The notes under the pieces were generated by a model. That model was not told where the DNA came from. It did not search any database and saw only the letters and a program-made list of their open reading frames with translations. From Gammaproteobacteria bacterium 45_16_T64 (GTDB lineage Bacteria; Pseudomonadota; Gammaproteobacteria; Pseudomonadales; Ketobacteraceae), in assembly GCA_002162955.1 (NCBI GenBank), contig MABD01000024.1:62001-126000 (forward strand): a stretch of 64,000 nt of DNA, in the 5' to 3' direction. How positions within the stretch are numbered: the stretch's first letter is position 1; each line of letters starts with the position of its first letter. Below, one piece after another: positions 28,289 through 38,571 of this stretch. Both the position numbers and the translations under genes were made by a program.

Positions 28289-29637
28289 AATCGGTTCCTA
28301 ATTTGTTGCAGCAATGCGATGCGTTGTATCATCGTATGTTCTTTGTATTCAATCGTTGGTGTAAATGCAGATTGAACATCTGTGACTTTTAATTCGGTTA
28401 TAAGGGAAATTTTTTCAATTAAATCGGCGTTACTGTGTACATCCACTAGATCTATGATGATTATATTGTGACTGAGTTGGAGTTGTTGGCGAATGTCATG
28501 CAGGAGCGTTGTTAGGTTGCCTTCAAAGTGCTTTTGTTTCCAGGCAAAGCGGGTGCTGGCGTGAATGTGCTCGATCAATTGTCTGCGGTCCATTGAGCGG
28601 TCTGGTTGTATTGGCCCAAAGCGGCGACCTTGTTGCCAAAGATAGAGAAAGAGGCAAGTAAATAGACATATGATCAAGTATTTCGCAGAATCCCAGAGCA
28701 AAGATAGCAGTGTCGGTGAGTCAGTATCGTGGATAAACCATGTGGTATGACTATCGCCTGCCAGCATCCATAATAAATAACTATGATCGTACCAGCTAAT
28801 TTGTCGGTTTTTCCAAAAGCGCATGTCAGATAGGACTGTTAGCATTCCTTCGCCAGTAGGGTACTGTAATATATGATTGGCGCTATCCTGGTCGGTCAGA
28901 GCTTCTGCATGAAGAGCATTGCCAGAAACATCCTCTAAGTGAAATCGGCTGCGAAAATTAACGCTAATTACGTGTCCATCACTGTCATAGGTAATATAGG
29001 AGGGGGCGTCGCTATCATAGGGTGTGCAGGCTAAGGTTTCCTCTTTTTCCTCGTCCTCGTCGTCACTGTCTGGGGCTGTGCCTTCCTCCGAATACTCAGT
29101 GACCAACTCGTCAGAGTAGTTCTCGATAAGATCGGTCACTTCAGCGGTGACTTCTTCTTCCCAGTACTCGTTTTCAGCAAACCATTCATGCAGGCGGATC
29201 CCAAAGCTATCAAGAAATTCGTCGTCGCTGGATTCTGTTTCTGTATCCCAGACTGACGATGGAGACATGATAAGGTGGCCGCCATTTGATATCCATTCAA
29301 AAATCTTCTCCGCTTGAATAGGGTGAAATTGACGATTATTAAGCAAGATGATGGTGTCGTCATTTGAAACAGTATTGAGAATAACTTCAATGTCTACCGC
29401 GACATCCGTTCGCAGTCCTGTGTTGTTTAGAATGGTTTGGGCAGCTAAGTATGGATTTAGTAGGGCTTCTTTTTTGTATCCTAAGTTATCCACAGAGTGA
29501 ACTAGGGTCATTTGCGACTTAAGCCAAAAATAACATCCGACGGATAATAGGAGTATTAGGGTCAGTACGCCAAAATGGGTGAATTGCTGTCGAGACAAAT
29601 TCGCGAAATACTGAGACATTGAGGGTAGTCGTTTCAT
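28285..29637 (-). CDS. DUF4350 domain-containing membrane protein
   Basis: 450 residues. TM1 at about 20-38, an extracytoplasmic region, TM2 at about 305-325, then a cytoplasmic tail. The N-terminal part has the DUF4350 pattern (N-P-Y-L-A-A-Q-T-I-L, then an L-N-N-R-Q-F strand and G-G-H-L-I-M-S-P). Residues about 160-205 are strikingly acidic (a D/E run). A typical member of MoxR-DUF58 operons, function unknown. It overlaps both neighbours by four bases. Confidence 0.85.
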   Translation of the reverse strand: MKRLPSMSQYFANLSRQQFTHFGVLTLILLLSVGCYFWLKSQMTLVHSVDNLGYKKEALLNPYLAAQTILNNTGLRTDVAVDIEVILNTVSNDDTIILLNNRQFHPIQAEKIFEWISNGGHLIMSPSSVWDTETESSDDEFLDSFGIRLHEWFAENEYWEEEVTAEVTDLIENYSDELVTEYSEEGTAPDSDDEDEEKEETLACTPYDSDAPSYITYDSDGHVISVNFRSRFHLEDVSGNALHAEALTDQDSANHILQYPTGEGMLTVLSDMRFWKNRQISWYDHSYLLWMLAGDSHTTWFIHDTDSPTLLSLLWDSAKYLIICLFTCLFLYLWQQGRRFGPIQPDRSMDRRQLIEHIHASTRFAWKQKHFEGNLTTLLHDIRQQLQLSHNIIIIDLVDVHSNADLIEKISLITELKVTDVQSAFTPTIEYKEHTMIQRIALLQQIRNRL

Positions 29638-31196
29638 CCCTTTTTTGCACCTATGTCAGGAGTATTGGTGGGGAAAAATTGTATCCACTCAACGCAAAGT
29701 GCTTCGAATTGTTTATGACTAACTCGCTGGTGGCCATAAGCGAGCATTACCCATTGATCCGTCAGTACTTGGAAGAATTGACTCTTGCTATTGTGTTGAC
29801 TCAGTTGTTTAAATAAGCGTACACATTCCCCTTCGGTGTGACTACCTTGTAGCGCGAGTGATTCAGCATGTACCAAGTCCGATAGCGCTGCTCTATACAA
29901 TAAGCTATAAGCTTGCCTTGGGCTTTTTCGCCACCACTTTCTTGCGGTGCCGATAATGTCATCAGGAAGTGAATCTTGACTGAGTTCCAGTCCAAATAGA
30001 GAGGATGGAGGAGGGGCAGTAGCGTATTTTTTGGCCTCCAAAAATGGTACTTCTATTCCACGTAACCGAAGGGCGATAAATATTACGCAGATGATCACAA
30101 CCCCCCATAAAAGTACTTCAACTCCTTGGGCTAGAAAGTTAATGAGCTCTGCGAGCCATTCCGGCATTTCGGATTCTTCATCCTCGTCTTCATCCTTTTC
30201 GCTATCCTGGTCGATGAACTTCCAATTTTCGGTGACTCTAATATCGTTAAATACGTCAGATTCCATGATGAATATCATTCGTTTTTGCGCGGCTTCCGGT
30301 GTTAGATCTGGAACTAGCTCCCCTAAGTTTTCATCGTTGGATGATGTGTATTCTGTCGCGTTGGCATAGAGGTTTGTTGGTAAAGTTGAAGCAAATGCGA
30401 GTAGAGCGATGGTAAAAAATATGACGGGAGATAGATTAAGCCGCACATGATGCTGCTCTTTTTTCGCTCTTGAAACCATATCCTTAAAAGACAGCTCAAT
30501 ATCCCAACCTTCTAGAATTGTTCTCCTATTAATATAGAGCGAAAACCCTGAGGCAAGATAAAATGGAGCAACCAACGCCATTGCGAGGTACCAACACCAA
30601 GATAGAATTTGATGCACTTTGGCATTGGTTATGAGATCCCAAAAATCAATATAGATATCTAATTGAGGAGGGATAAGCATCCATGCAAGACTGCAAAAAG
30701 CAACAATGAGTATTTGTTCTATTGTGATGCCAACGATCGTTAACCATATCGCTGCGGAGCTAGCTGAGCGTTGGAGGACATTGAGTCGTTTATTCCGCTG
30801 GACTCCTTTGAGATTTTCTAACTCCCCGACAGAAAGATCGAAAGAGCGGCTTAAACTCGGTCGACGAATAGTTAATTTTATTAACATGTCTCGCCAGAGG
30901 CGTTTAGGGGCCTGGAGAAGTATATTCTTAAAGGTTACATTAGTTGCAAATAGCTTTTCTGATGCATAGTGAAGTTGTAACGATTCGAATATCGGTTTTA
31001 GCCACCAAATGACCAGCGCTGATATGTAGGGGGATTCTGGAAATAATAGTTGTAATAGGAGAAAGATTGGCAGTGAAGCACAAACCCATAAGCCGCAAAG
31101 CGCCACTAACCAATGGCGTGCCATGACTGTGCCTAGGTCAATCGCTTCGTAGTGATTTCTAGGGCGTATTTTTGCGCTGACTTGAGTGATATCCAT
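29634..31196 (-). CDS. DUF4129-type multi-pass membrane protein of the MoxR operon
   Basis: 520 residues. Hydrophobic helices lie at about 32-50, 145-165, 190-212, 245-262 and 345-368, with an acidic linker (D-E-D-E-D-E-E-S-E) just before the last one. The C-terminal 110 residues (Y-S-L-L-Y-R-A-A-L-S-D-L onward) match the helical DUF4129 domain that ends such proteins. Position in the operon supports this. Function unknown. It begins directly after the SpoIIM-like stop codon, with no gap. Confidence 0.75.
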   Translation of the reverse strand: MDITQVSAKIRPRNHYEAIDLGTVMARHWLVALCGLWVCASLPIFLLLQLLFPESPYISALVIWWLKPIFESLQLHYASEKLFATNVTFKNILLQAPKRLWRDMLIKLTIRRPSLSRSFDLSVGELENLKGVQRNKRLNVLQRSASSAAIWLTIVGITIEQILIVAFCSLAWMLIPPQLDIYIDFWDLITNAKVHQILSWCWYLAMALVAPFYLASGFSLYINRRTILEGWDIELSFKDMVSRAKKEQHHVRLNLSPVIFFTIALLAFASTLPTNLYANATEYTSSNDENLGELVPDLTPEAAQKRMIFIMESDVFNDIRVTENWKFIDQDSEKDEDEDEESEMPEWLAELINFLAQGVEVLLWGVVIICVIFIALRLRGIEVPFLEAKKYATAPPPSSLFGLELSQDSLPDDIIGTARKWWRKSPRQAYSLLYRAALSDLVHAESLALQGSHTEGECVRLFKQLSQHNSKSQFFQVLTDQWVMLAYGHQRVSHKQFEALCVEWIQFFPTNTPDIGAKKG

Positions 31197-32186
31197 TTAT
31201 TGCAGCTCCTCTTGTGAAGGCTTCGAACTGCGCCCACACCAATAGAAATAGCTGAATACGCCAACCCACATGATGCTACCCACCGAGAATTTGACGGTGG
31301 GGGTCAGAATGCTGCTAGAAGACCAAAAGGCTTCAATGAATGCCGCAATAAGTAGGAAGAACATTACGCCATACACTAATTGAATGCTCTCTCTTCCTGC
31401 AATAATTAACGCCTGTTTTCTTGACAGTAACCCCGGGTTAAGAAGGGAGAATCCCAATTTTATTCCAGCAGCACCTGCGATAGTGATAGCCGTTAATTCA
31501 AATGCACCATGGGTGATAACAAAAGAATAGAATGGGATGTCGTAGTCCAAAGAGCTTAGGAAACCTGAGGCAGCACCCAACGCTAATCCATTGAAGATAA
31601 GAAAAAACATGCTGCCGAGCCCAAACAGTATGCCGCTAGCAAAGGTTTGAAACCCGATGCCAATATTATTTCGAATATAGAAGCCGAACATGACGAGATC
31701 TTCTTCAGAATCGCGTGATTGCGCTGCTTCTGCATTGTTTTCGGGGTTATACATGGAGACAAGGTCGGCGACTTGGTCTGGCGATTGGAAGCTAAACATT
31801 AGTGATGGACTAAAATAGACCAGTAAGCCAAAAATAATGGCGGGACCATAGAATAAAGCAGAGGCAAGCCCGATTAACTTGGCATGCTTTCTAACGTGCT
31901 GAGGAAATCCAGATACGATAAATGCTATTATATTGTAGATAATATTTGATTTGTGTTGATAGAGTTGTTGATGCCCTCTGAGTGCAATGCCATTGAGCTT
32001 GTCAATTAGGTGGGGGCTATACCGCCGTTCCTGTGCCAGTGCTAAGTAATAGCAAATTTTTCTGTAATGTGATGCAAAGTTTGACAGGTTGGTGTCAGTC
32101 GAGTTCGCTGACTCGAGCCTCTCGAGCTGCTCTTCAAATAACTGCCACTCATCCCTATATTTTGCTTCAAACTGTTGCTGTTTCAT
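31197..32186 (-). CDS. Stage II sporulation protein M-like membrane protein
   Basis: 329 residues. A soluble helical N-terminus (about 1-95) precedes five or six transmembrane helices (SpoIIM family), with the F-x-S-G-I-L-F-G-L-G-S motif and T-H-G-A-F-E-L-T-A-I-T-I-A-G-A-A-G signature, both typical of the family. In non-sporulating bacteria this family is a fixed member of MoxR-RDD operons and is not a sporulation gene. Its start overlaps the RDD gene stop by four bases. Confidence 0.9.
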   Translation of the reverse strand: MKQQQFEAKYRDEWQLFEEQLERLESANSTDTNLSNFASHYRKICYYLALAQERRYSPHLIDKLNGIALRGHQQLYQHKSNIIYNIIAFIVSGFPQHVRKHAKLIGLASALFYGPAIIFGLLVYFSPSLMFSFQSPDQVADLVSMYNPENNAEAAQSRDSEEDLVMFGFYIRNNIGIGFQTFASGILFGLGSMFFLIFNGLALGAASGFLSSLDYDIPFYSFVITHGAFELTAITIAGAAGIKLGFSLLNPGLLSRKQALIIAGRESIQLVYGVMFFLLIAAFIEAFWSSSSILTPTVKFSVGSIMWVGVFSYFYWCGRSSKPSQEELQ

Positions 32187-32863
32187 TTGCTCCCCCGAAG
32201 CCAGTTGGCAATACGGACGATCCAGATAATATTATCCCTATCTTTTGCCTGAGTGATAAAAGATAGGTGATTTGCTAATTCTTGTTGGCGTTCTGGTGAC
32301 AGGTCGTGAATTCGTTCGGCGTAGCCTAATATTGCTCTTTGGTCGTTTGAGGTAAGTGCGATGGGTGGTGGCATTGGGGTGTCTTCAGGGATAGGAGCGA
32401 TCGCCTGTTTGGGAGCGGTATAGACCACCAAAGTGCCCGCAGTAAAGTCTCCGAGGCGTTTGAAGTGGTCATTGCTACACATCGCAATCAGGCCAAAAAT
32501 ATATCCAAAGGGTAGGAAGTCTACAAAGCGAAGTAAATTTCGAATAATTGAGCTCGACCAACCGATGGGAGTGCCATCATCATGAATAACGGTGAGGCCC
32601 ATCGATTTTTTACCTGGTGTACTCCCTTGGTAGAATACTTCAAAAAGCACAGGGTAAAACCACTCAATTGTGAATGCGAAAATTAGCATGATCGCCGTGC
32701 CAACTTGCCCGAAAATAGAGAGCACCATTGCGACCAGAATTTGAATGCCTGCTCGAATGCCAACATCAATGCCAAATGCAAGCATCCTTACAACCGGGCC
32801 GGCTAAGTGTAGTTCGAGATCTATGCTCTCGGGAGTTTCTAAAGTTTGGTAGGTATCTAACAT
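32183..32863 (-). CDS. RDD family membrane protein
   Basis: 226 residues. The RDD domain occupies about 1-150 with three to four membrane helices. The family motif P-G-K-K-S-M-G-L near residue 80 and the later R-L-G-D-F-T-A-G-T-L-V-V segment are clear. The C-terminal 70 residues are soluble. It is the first gene of the operon, so transcription of the six genes probably starts in 32864-32926. Confidence 0.9.
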   Translation of the reverse strand: MLDTYQTLETPESIDLELHLAGPVVRMLAFGIDVGIRAGIQILVAMVLSIFGQVGTAIMLIFAFTIEWFYPVLFEVFYQGSTPGKKSMGLTVIHDDGTPIGWSSSIIRNLLRFVDFLPFGYIFGLIAMCSNDHFKRLGDFTAGTLVVYTAPKQAIAPIPEDTPMPPPIALTSNDQRAILGYAERIHDLSPERQQELANHLSFITQAKDRDNIIWIVRIANWLRGSK

Positions 32864-32926
32864 GGGCGCAGTATTCGATCCTTCTGTATGTAGTACGTGT
32901 CCCTACGTCGTCAGTGGTAAATAACG

Positions 32927-33960
<1,034 letters not shown>

Positions 33961-33974
33961 TTAACCTATATGAC

Positions 33975-34319
33975 CTAAAGAATTGAGAGTACGTTTTCTG
34001 GGGGTCTACCTATTGCGGCTTTTTTGCCGTTAACAACGATAGGGCGCTCTATTAGTTTGGGCGTTTTGACCATGGCATCTAAAAGGTCATTGTCGGATAA
34101 GCTCTCATTACCCAACTGTTGCTCTTTATATTCAGCTTCTTTGGTTCTCATCATGTCGCGAGCATCGACCCCTAGGCTTTTTTGGATCGCGGTAAGGGTA
34201 CTTTTGTCTGGCGTGTCTTCAAGATAAAGCACGACGTTTGGCGTCACACCATTTTCCTCAAGCAGCTGTAAAGTTTGACGAGATTTAGAGCAGCGAGGGT
34301 TGTGATAAATCGTGACCAT
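33975..34319 (-). CDS. arsC: Arsenate reductase, glutaredoxin type (ArsC family)
   Basis: A 114-residue thioredoxin-fold protein with the single active-site Cys in N-P-R-C-S-K-S-R near residue 9, an R-T-K-E-A-E-Y motif near residue 58 and the R-P-I-V-V-N-G-K-K-A-x-I-G-R-P-P-E signature near residue 92, where the Arg residues bind arsenate. No arsR or arsB is nearby, so this is the housekeeping copy that accompanies wrbA. Arsenate reduction is expected but the in vivo substrate is uncertain. Confidence 0.9.
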   Translation of the reverse strand: MVTIYHNPRCSKSRQTLQLLEENGVTPNVVLYLEDTPDKSTLTAIQKSLGVDARDMMRTKEAEYKEQQLGNESLSDNDLLDAMVKTPKLIERPIVVNGKKAAIGRPPENVLSIL

Positions 34320-34475
34320 TGTTGACTCACAGGGGAAGTTGTTGAAGTTGGACGGTATTTTATAGTGAAATGCGCCTCTACACGAGAGCTAACAAGGCTT
34401 TATCAGGTAAATTAGCGTATGCTTTAAGTCCCTTGATGCTGTTAACTGTTACGTTTGACACCTAGAGACCCGCCC

Positions 34476-35798
34476 ATGTTTGAAAATAACACCTCTTATT
34501 ATAAGAAGAAGGTCGTGTATTTTATAAAATTCCTGCTGTACTTAGTGCGCAGCTATGTTCAACATGATGGCCCAAAAACCGCAGCATATTTGACGTTTAC
34601 TGCGTTATTTGCAGTTGTACCAGTGATGACCGTAACGTTTTCTATTTTGGCACTAATACCTGATCTTAAAGGTGCGGATGGGCAGTTAGAAAGCTACCTG
34701 TTTGAACATTTCATGCCGGCGACAGGGGAGCACCTGCAAAGTTACTTGATTGATTTTTCTAAACAGGCTGCAAACTTAACCAGTATCGGTGTTGTGATGT
34801 TGTTTGTCACTTCGATCACAATGTTACGTAAGATAGAAGGGTCTTTTAACGAAATTTGGCATGTTAAAGAGTCTCGTAAAGGTGTCAGTGGTTTTCTGTT
34901 GTACTGGGCGTTATTGAGTCTTGGACCATTGTTGATGGGGGCTACTATTGCAATTTCCTCCTATTTGTCTTCGTTGCGGATATTGGAACAGTATGAGACG
35001 GTACAAGCGACTCAACAGGTATTATTTAGTTTCTTACCGATAATGCTCAGTACCTTGGCGTTTTCTTTGGCTTATGTTGCTATTCCAAATACTCGAGTGC
35101 CCCTTAAACATGCCATTACAGGCGGGTTGGTGGCGGCACTGTTGTTTGATCTGGCGAGACGTTTGATGACGTTGCTGGTTACCTTCTTTCCTACCTATCA
35201 GCTGGTGTATGGTGCATTTGCTGCAGTGCCTATTTTTTTGATCTGGATATTTGTTTCGTGGTCTATTTTATTGATCGGAGCCGAGTTCGTACAAGCGTTG
35301 ACGAGTTATAAGGTGTCCATGCACAAGACGGCTTCTTCACTTGGGGATATTCTTCAGATTTTGAAGCTATTATATGAGAACCAGCAAATGGGAAATAGTA
35401 TGTCGGAGGAAGCACTGATCAATCAGATGCCGTGGCTGACCCCATTAGAATGGGAGTATCACTACAAGTCATTGCAGGAGGCAAAGCTGGTGACGTTGCA
35501 AAGTGAAGGCGATGTACTTTTATCGCGAGATTTACATTGCTATACGTTTGCCCAACTTTATCGTTCGTGTTTTCCAGGCGCATTATCATTGAACCTAAAA
35601 GGGGAAGATTATTGGAAAGAAAACCTAAATGACAAGTTCAATGACGGTGTTGATCAATTGCTTGAAGCCTGGCAAGTCCCACTTTCTGAGGTGTTTGAGT
35701 CTCAACCGGGAGAGTCGAAAGGCGATGCTTTAAGCGAATTAACCAATATTACACAGCATCCTGCAATTCAAAAAGGTCAATGCAATCCGTCTGATTGA
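34476..35798 (+). CDS. YihY/virulence factor BrkB family membrane protein
   Basis: About 440 residues with five to six transmembrane helices in the first 290, and a soluble C-terminal domain of about 150. Family motifs are visible: G-P-K-T-A-A-Y-L-T-F-T-A-L-F-A-V-V-P near residue 30 and P-T-Y-Q-L-V-Y-G-A-F-A-A-V-P-I-F-L-I-W near residue 245. Formerly misannotated as ribonuclease BN; true function unknown. I chose the ATG at 34476; an upstream TTG at 34455 is less likely. Its 3' end overlaps the convergent unknown gene by about 50 bp. Confidence 0.92.
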   Translation: MFENNTSYYKKKVVYFIKFLLYLVRSYVQHDGPKTAAYLTFTALFAVVPVMTVTFSILALIPDLKGADGQLESYLFEHFMPATGEHLQSYLIDFSKQAANLTSIGVVMLFVTSITMLRKIEGSFNEIWHVKESRKGVSGFLLYWALLSLGPLLMGATIAISSYLSSLRILEQYETVQATQQVLFSFLPIMLSTLAFSLAYVAIPNTRVPLKHAITGGLVAALLFDLARRLMTLLVTFFPTYQLVYGAFAAVPIFLIWIFVSWSILLIGAEFVQALTSYKVSMHKTASSLGDILQILKLLYENQQMGNSMSEEALINQMPWLTPLEWEYHYKSLQEAKLVTLQSEGDVLLSRDLHCYTFAQLYRSCFPGALSLNLKGEDYWKENLNDKFNDGVDQLLEAWQVPLSEVFESQPGESKGDALSELTNITQHPAIQKGQCNPSD

Positions 35799-37326
35799 CG
35801 GCGGCAATTGATTTGGTTGCTTGCCATTTTTTTGTGGCGGTTAGGTTAACTAAGATAGGTTTTCCTGTGCTAAGTAAACCAGTGTGGGTTAGTAGCAGTG
35901 TATTTTGTTCTCCAAACTCACCGCGATATCTAAAGATCAATGCAGGTTGAGTAGCATCTTTTGTTTCCTCATCTGCAACCATCGCAGGTTGGGCCGTGGA
36001 ACGTAATTTTCTGACACCACAGGTCATTTGTTGAGGACCTTTTTTTGCACACCATTGCACGATGCCAAGTTCTAGGTGTTTCTTGTTGTTTATTTTACGT
36101 ATCATGCCTACGACTTGACCGTTGGTTGGTGCCTCTTTAACGGGGGTTTTAAGTAGTATGCAAATCCCGTCATTACTCTCATTTTGTGATAGTCCCATAG
36201 AGCGATGCTCGACTTCGATAGGCCGTTGCTCCATTGTTGCTTTTTGCCGCAACTCTGGACTTAGAATGGTGTGAATGTCATTTACGCCCCATATAAAACC
36301 AACAGATTCTTTTGTTGTGGTACGTGACGTATTTCGTAGTGGCTTTTCGGCCCATTGATGGTATAGCAATTCAAGAAGGTGTTTTTGTTCCGTCTTATTT
36401 AGAGTCGTTAGTGATTGTGAGACTTTTTGTTGCTGTCCAGACTGAAGCAAATAAAGCTGATTGGTAATGACTGTAGTGGCGCCTTGGGGTAACAATATTC
36501 TGAGTTCAGAATGTATTTCTGTCGGAAGTCGCTTCACTGCAATGGGGGGTTTGCTGCTATCTAAGCGAATGGCAAAACCGTATTGAAAAGCAGGTAGAAC
36601 ATCGGCAGATTGAATTTCAGCGTGATGGGCAATGCGGCCAGAGAAATCAAAGATGGTCCAGTGCCAACCCTGTTTTTGTTGATAGGGGTCTGCCAGAGCG
36701 GTAAGCAACAGTTGTTTGTATAACGAATCTATACTGCTAGGGCGTGGAGAGGGTGCATCACTAGGGATGTCTTGGCCGAGAAACCCGTTTTCTTCTGCAG
36801 AGCGATACAGAAAATGAAGCTCTTGCCATAAGCGAGGGTTCTGCCATTGGTTTTGTTCGTATGACTGCAACATGGTTTGGCCTATATAGAACATGGCGTC
36901 ATACAAACTACAAGCCAAGTCTTTGTTGACTTTGCCAGTCTCAAGATAACCAAGGAATATATGCTTATAACTGTAAGCGAGTTCCTGAGTGAATTGCGAC
37001 ATTTCTTGGATGTCTGTGCTGGTCGGCGGTCGGCTGTATCTCGACTGGGTGTAAAACGAACGAAAATGATCGATGAACTTTTGAAATGCGTAATGAAAAG
37101 GTGCTGTAGTAGCGCTTCGCTTACTGGTGGGGAGAGAGAAGCGGTTCAATAACTTTAGCTTGTTTTTGGCCAGTGTTAGCGCACAGTTGATATCAGCATA
37201 GGGCAGATCTAACAGCTCTCGCTGGATATTCTTCGGGGAGGTGTCAAAGAGAATGTGCTGCGTATTTTCGACGCGAGGCACGGAGAGTGGCTGCTTGCTT
37301 TGTATCGAGCTAATATTTCTTTTCAT
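35749..37326 (-). CDS. Hypothetical protein, possible PilZ-like C-terminus
   Basis: About 525 residues, soluble, no signal peptide. I do not recognise it firmly. The N-terminal 200 residues are helical. Near residue 400 the stretch G-Q-V-V-G-M-I-R-K, L-E-L-G-I-V-Q-W-C, then R-K-L-R-S-T-A-Q-P-A resembles the G-V-x-R-W beta-strand pattern of PilZ-associated proteins found beside other c-di-GMP genes, but neither RxxxR nor DxSxxG is clear. The gene is convergent with yihY and overlaps it by about 50 bp. Start choice among TTG 37350, GTG and ATG 37326 is uncertain. Confidence 0.65.
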   Translation of the reverse strand: MKRNISSIQSKQPLSVPRVENTQHILFDTSPKNIQRELLDLPYADINCALTLAKNKLKLLNRFSLPTSKRSATTAPFHYAFQKFIDHFRSFYTQSRYSRPPTSTDIQEMSQFTQELAYSYKHIFLGYLETGKVNKDLACSLYDAMFYIGQTMLQSYEQNQWQNPRLWQELHFLYRSAEENGFLGQDIPSDAPSPRPSSIDSLYKQLLLTALADPYQQKQGWHWTIFDFSGRIAHHAEIQSADVLPAFQYGFAIRLDSSKPPIAVKRLPTEIHSELRILLPQGATTVITNQLYLLQSGQQQKVSQSLTTLNKTEQKHLLELLYHQWAEKPLRNTSRTTTKESVGFIWGVNDIHTILSPELRQKATMEQRPIEVEHRSMGLSQNESNDGICILLKTPVKEAPTNGQVVGMIRKINNKKHLELGIVQWCAKKGPQQMTCGVRKLRSTAQPAMVADEETKDATQPALIFRYRGEFGEQNTLLLTHTGLLSTGKPILVNLTATKKWQATKSIAAVNQTDCIDLFELQDAV

Positions 37327-37577
37327 TAATCTCACGCGACCTTCTTCCAATCCGGTTTCATAGCAATAGGTTGTTTATAGACCTAACAAATTTGCCAACT
37401 GAGTGAATTATAGACAAAGCTGGGCGTCGTGTCTTCTATAAAGAGCGATCTTTTGTGATCTCATATGACCCCTAACAATATTTGTTATTCCATTGATGCT
37501 TAAGTTATGCCACATTTACTAGCTAAAGGCTGGAAAATTCATAGACGAAAGAAGGTTGTCGACCTTGAAGGATACGT

Positions 37578-38528
37578 ATGCATTCATCAACTTATGAGCA
37601 GATGGGGGGGGAGTTACTGGTGCGAAAGGTGGCCATCGGGTCTTTTTCTGCTTACCGGTTTCGTATGTCGGGCGTTGGTAAGCAGTCTGATCATGGTTTT
37701 AATGGTGATACCGTCATCTGCTTACACGGCTTTCCCGATACGATTCATTCTTTTAGGCACCAAGTGCCGGCACTAACGAAAGCAGGTTATCAGGTTATTG
37801 TCCCCGTCATGAGAGGGTACGAACCAAGTAGTGTCCAGCCTGATAAACAATATTTTTTGAATCAGTTGGCCCAAGACATTGTGGATTGGATGGATTGGCT
37901 GGAGCTACCGAAAGCACACATTGTTGGTCATGATTGGGGGGCCGCGACGGCCTGGATTATGACTGCGTTAGCGCCGGATAGAGTAAAATCGTTGACCAGC
38001 ATAGCGATACCGCCAATTGCGCGATTGCAGCAGGCAGTTCCTGCAGTGCCGTCGCAGTTGGCGTATTCATGGTACATGGGGTTCTTTCAGCTGACCGGCT
38101 TTTCAGACTGGATGGTAGAGGCCCAAGATTGGCAATTTATTCGATATCTTTGGAACAAATGGTCTCCTGATTTTGAAAATAATGACGCCTATGTCGCAGA
38201 GGTTATCGAGGCACTGTCTGCTCCTGGTGTTAAGAGGGCGGCTCTTCGGTATTATCGCTGCTTAGCGTTGGTTAGAAACCCCCACTGGAAAGAAAGTCAA
38301 CGGTTATTAAAGGCGTTGGTCAGTGGAGATAAGATTACCGTGCCAGTGCAGATTATATATGGCATTAATGATGGCTGTATGAGTGAGGAGATTTTTAATG
38401 TTGCTATCAAGCCCGGTGATTACAAAGCTGGAATCGTGGTTCACCCAGTAGAAGGAGCGGGGCACTTTGTTCAGTTAGAAAAACCGGTGGTTGTCAGTCG
38501 ATTGTTGACAGAGTTTTTGAGCGGTTAG
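37578..38528 (+). CDS. Alpha/beta hydrolase (epoxide-hydrolase-like)
   Basis: 316-residue cytoplasmic hydrolase. Oxyanion motif H-G-F-P-D near residue 50, nucleophile elbow G-H-D-W-G near residue 117 (Asp nucleophile, as in epoxide hydrolases and haloalkane dehalogenases), and a C-terminal G-A-G-H-F with the catalytic His near residue 296. The acid is likely the Asp in I-N-D-G-C near residue 270. The helical cap (about 150-240) has a Trp/Tyr-rich stretch. Substrate unknown. The ATG has an AAGGA box at the right distance. Apparently a single-gene unit. Confidence 0.85.
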   Translation: MHSSTYEQMGGELLVRKVAIGSFSAYRFRMSGVGKQSDHGFNGDTVICLHGFPDTIHSFRHQVPALTKAGYQVIVPVMRGYEPSSVQPDKQYFLNQLAQDIVDWMDWLELPKAHIVGHDWGAATAWIMTALAPDRVKSLTSIAIPPIARLQQAVPAVPSQLAYSWYMGFFQLTGFSDWMVEAQDWQFIRYLWNKWSPDFENNDAYVAEVIEALSAPGVKRAALRYYRCLALVRNPHWKESQRLLKALVSGDKITVPVQIIYGINDGCMSEEIFNVAIKPGDYKAGIVVHPVEGAGHFVQLEKPVVVSRLLTEFLSG

Positions 38529-38571
38529 GGGACAAAGCTAGAACAGCTGCGCCCCCTTTGTATGATTGAAA

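Noticed and set aside
37507-37776. 89-codon frame overlapping the alpha/beta hydrolase start
   Set aside because: It overlaps the well-supported hydrolase in another frame and has no recognisable features.
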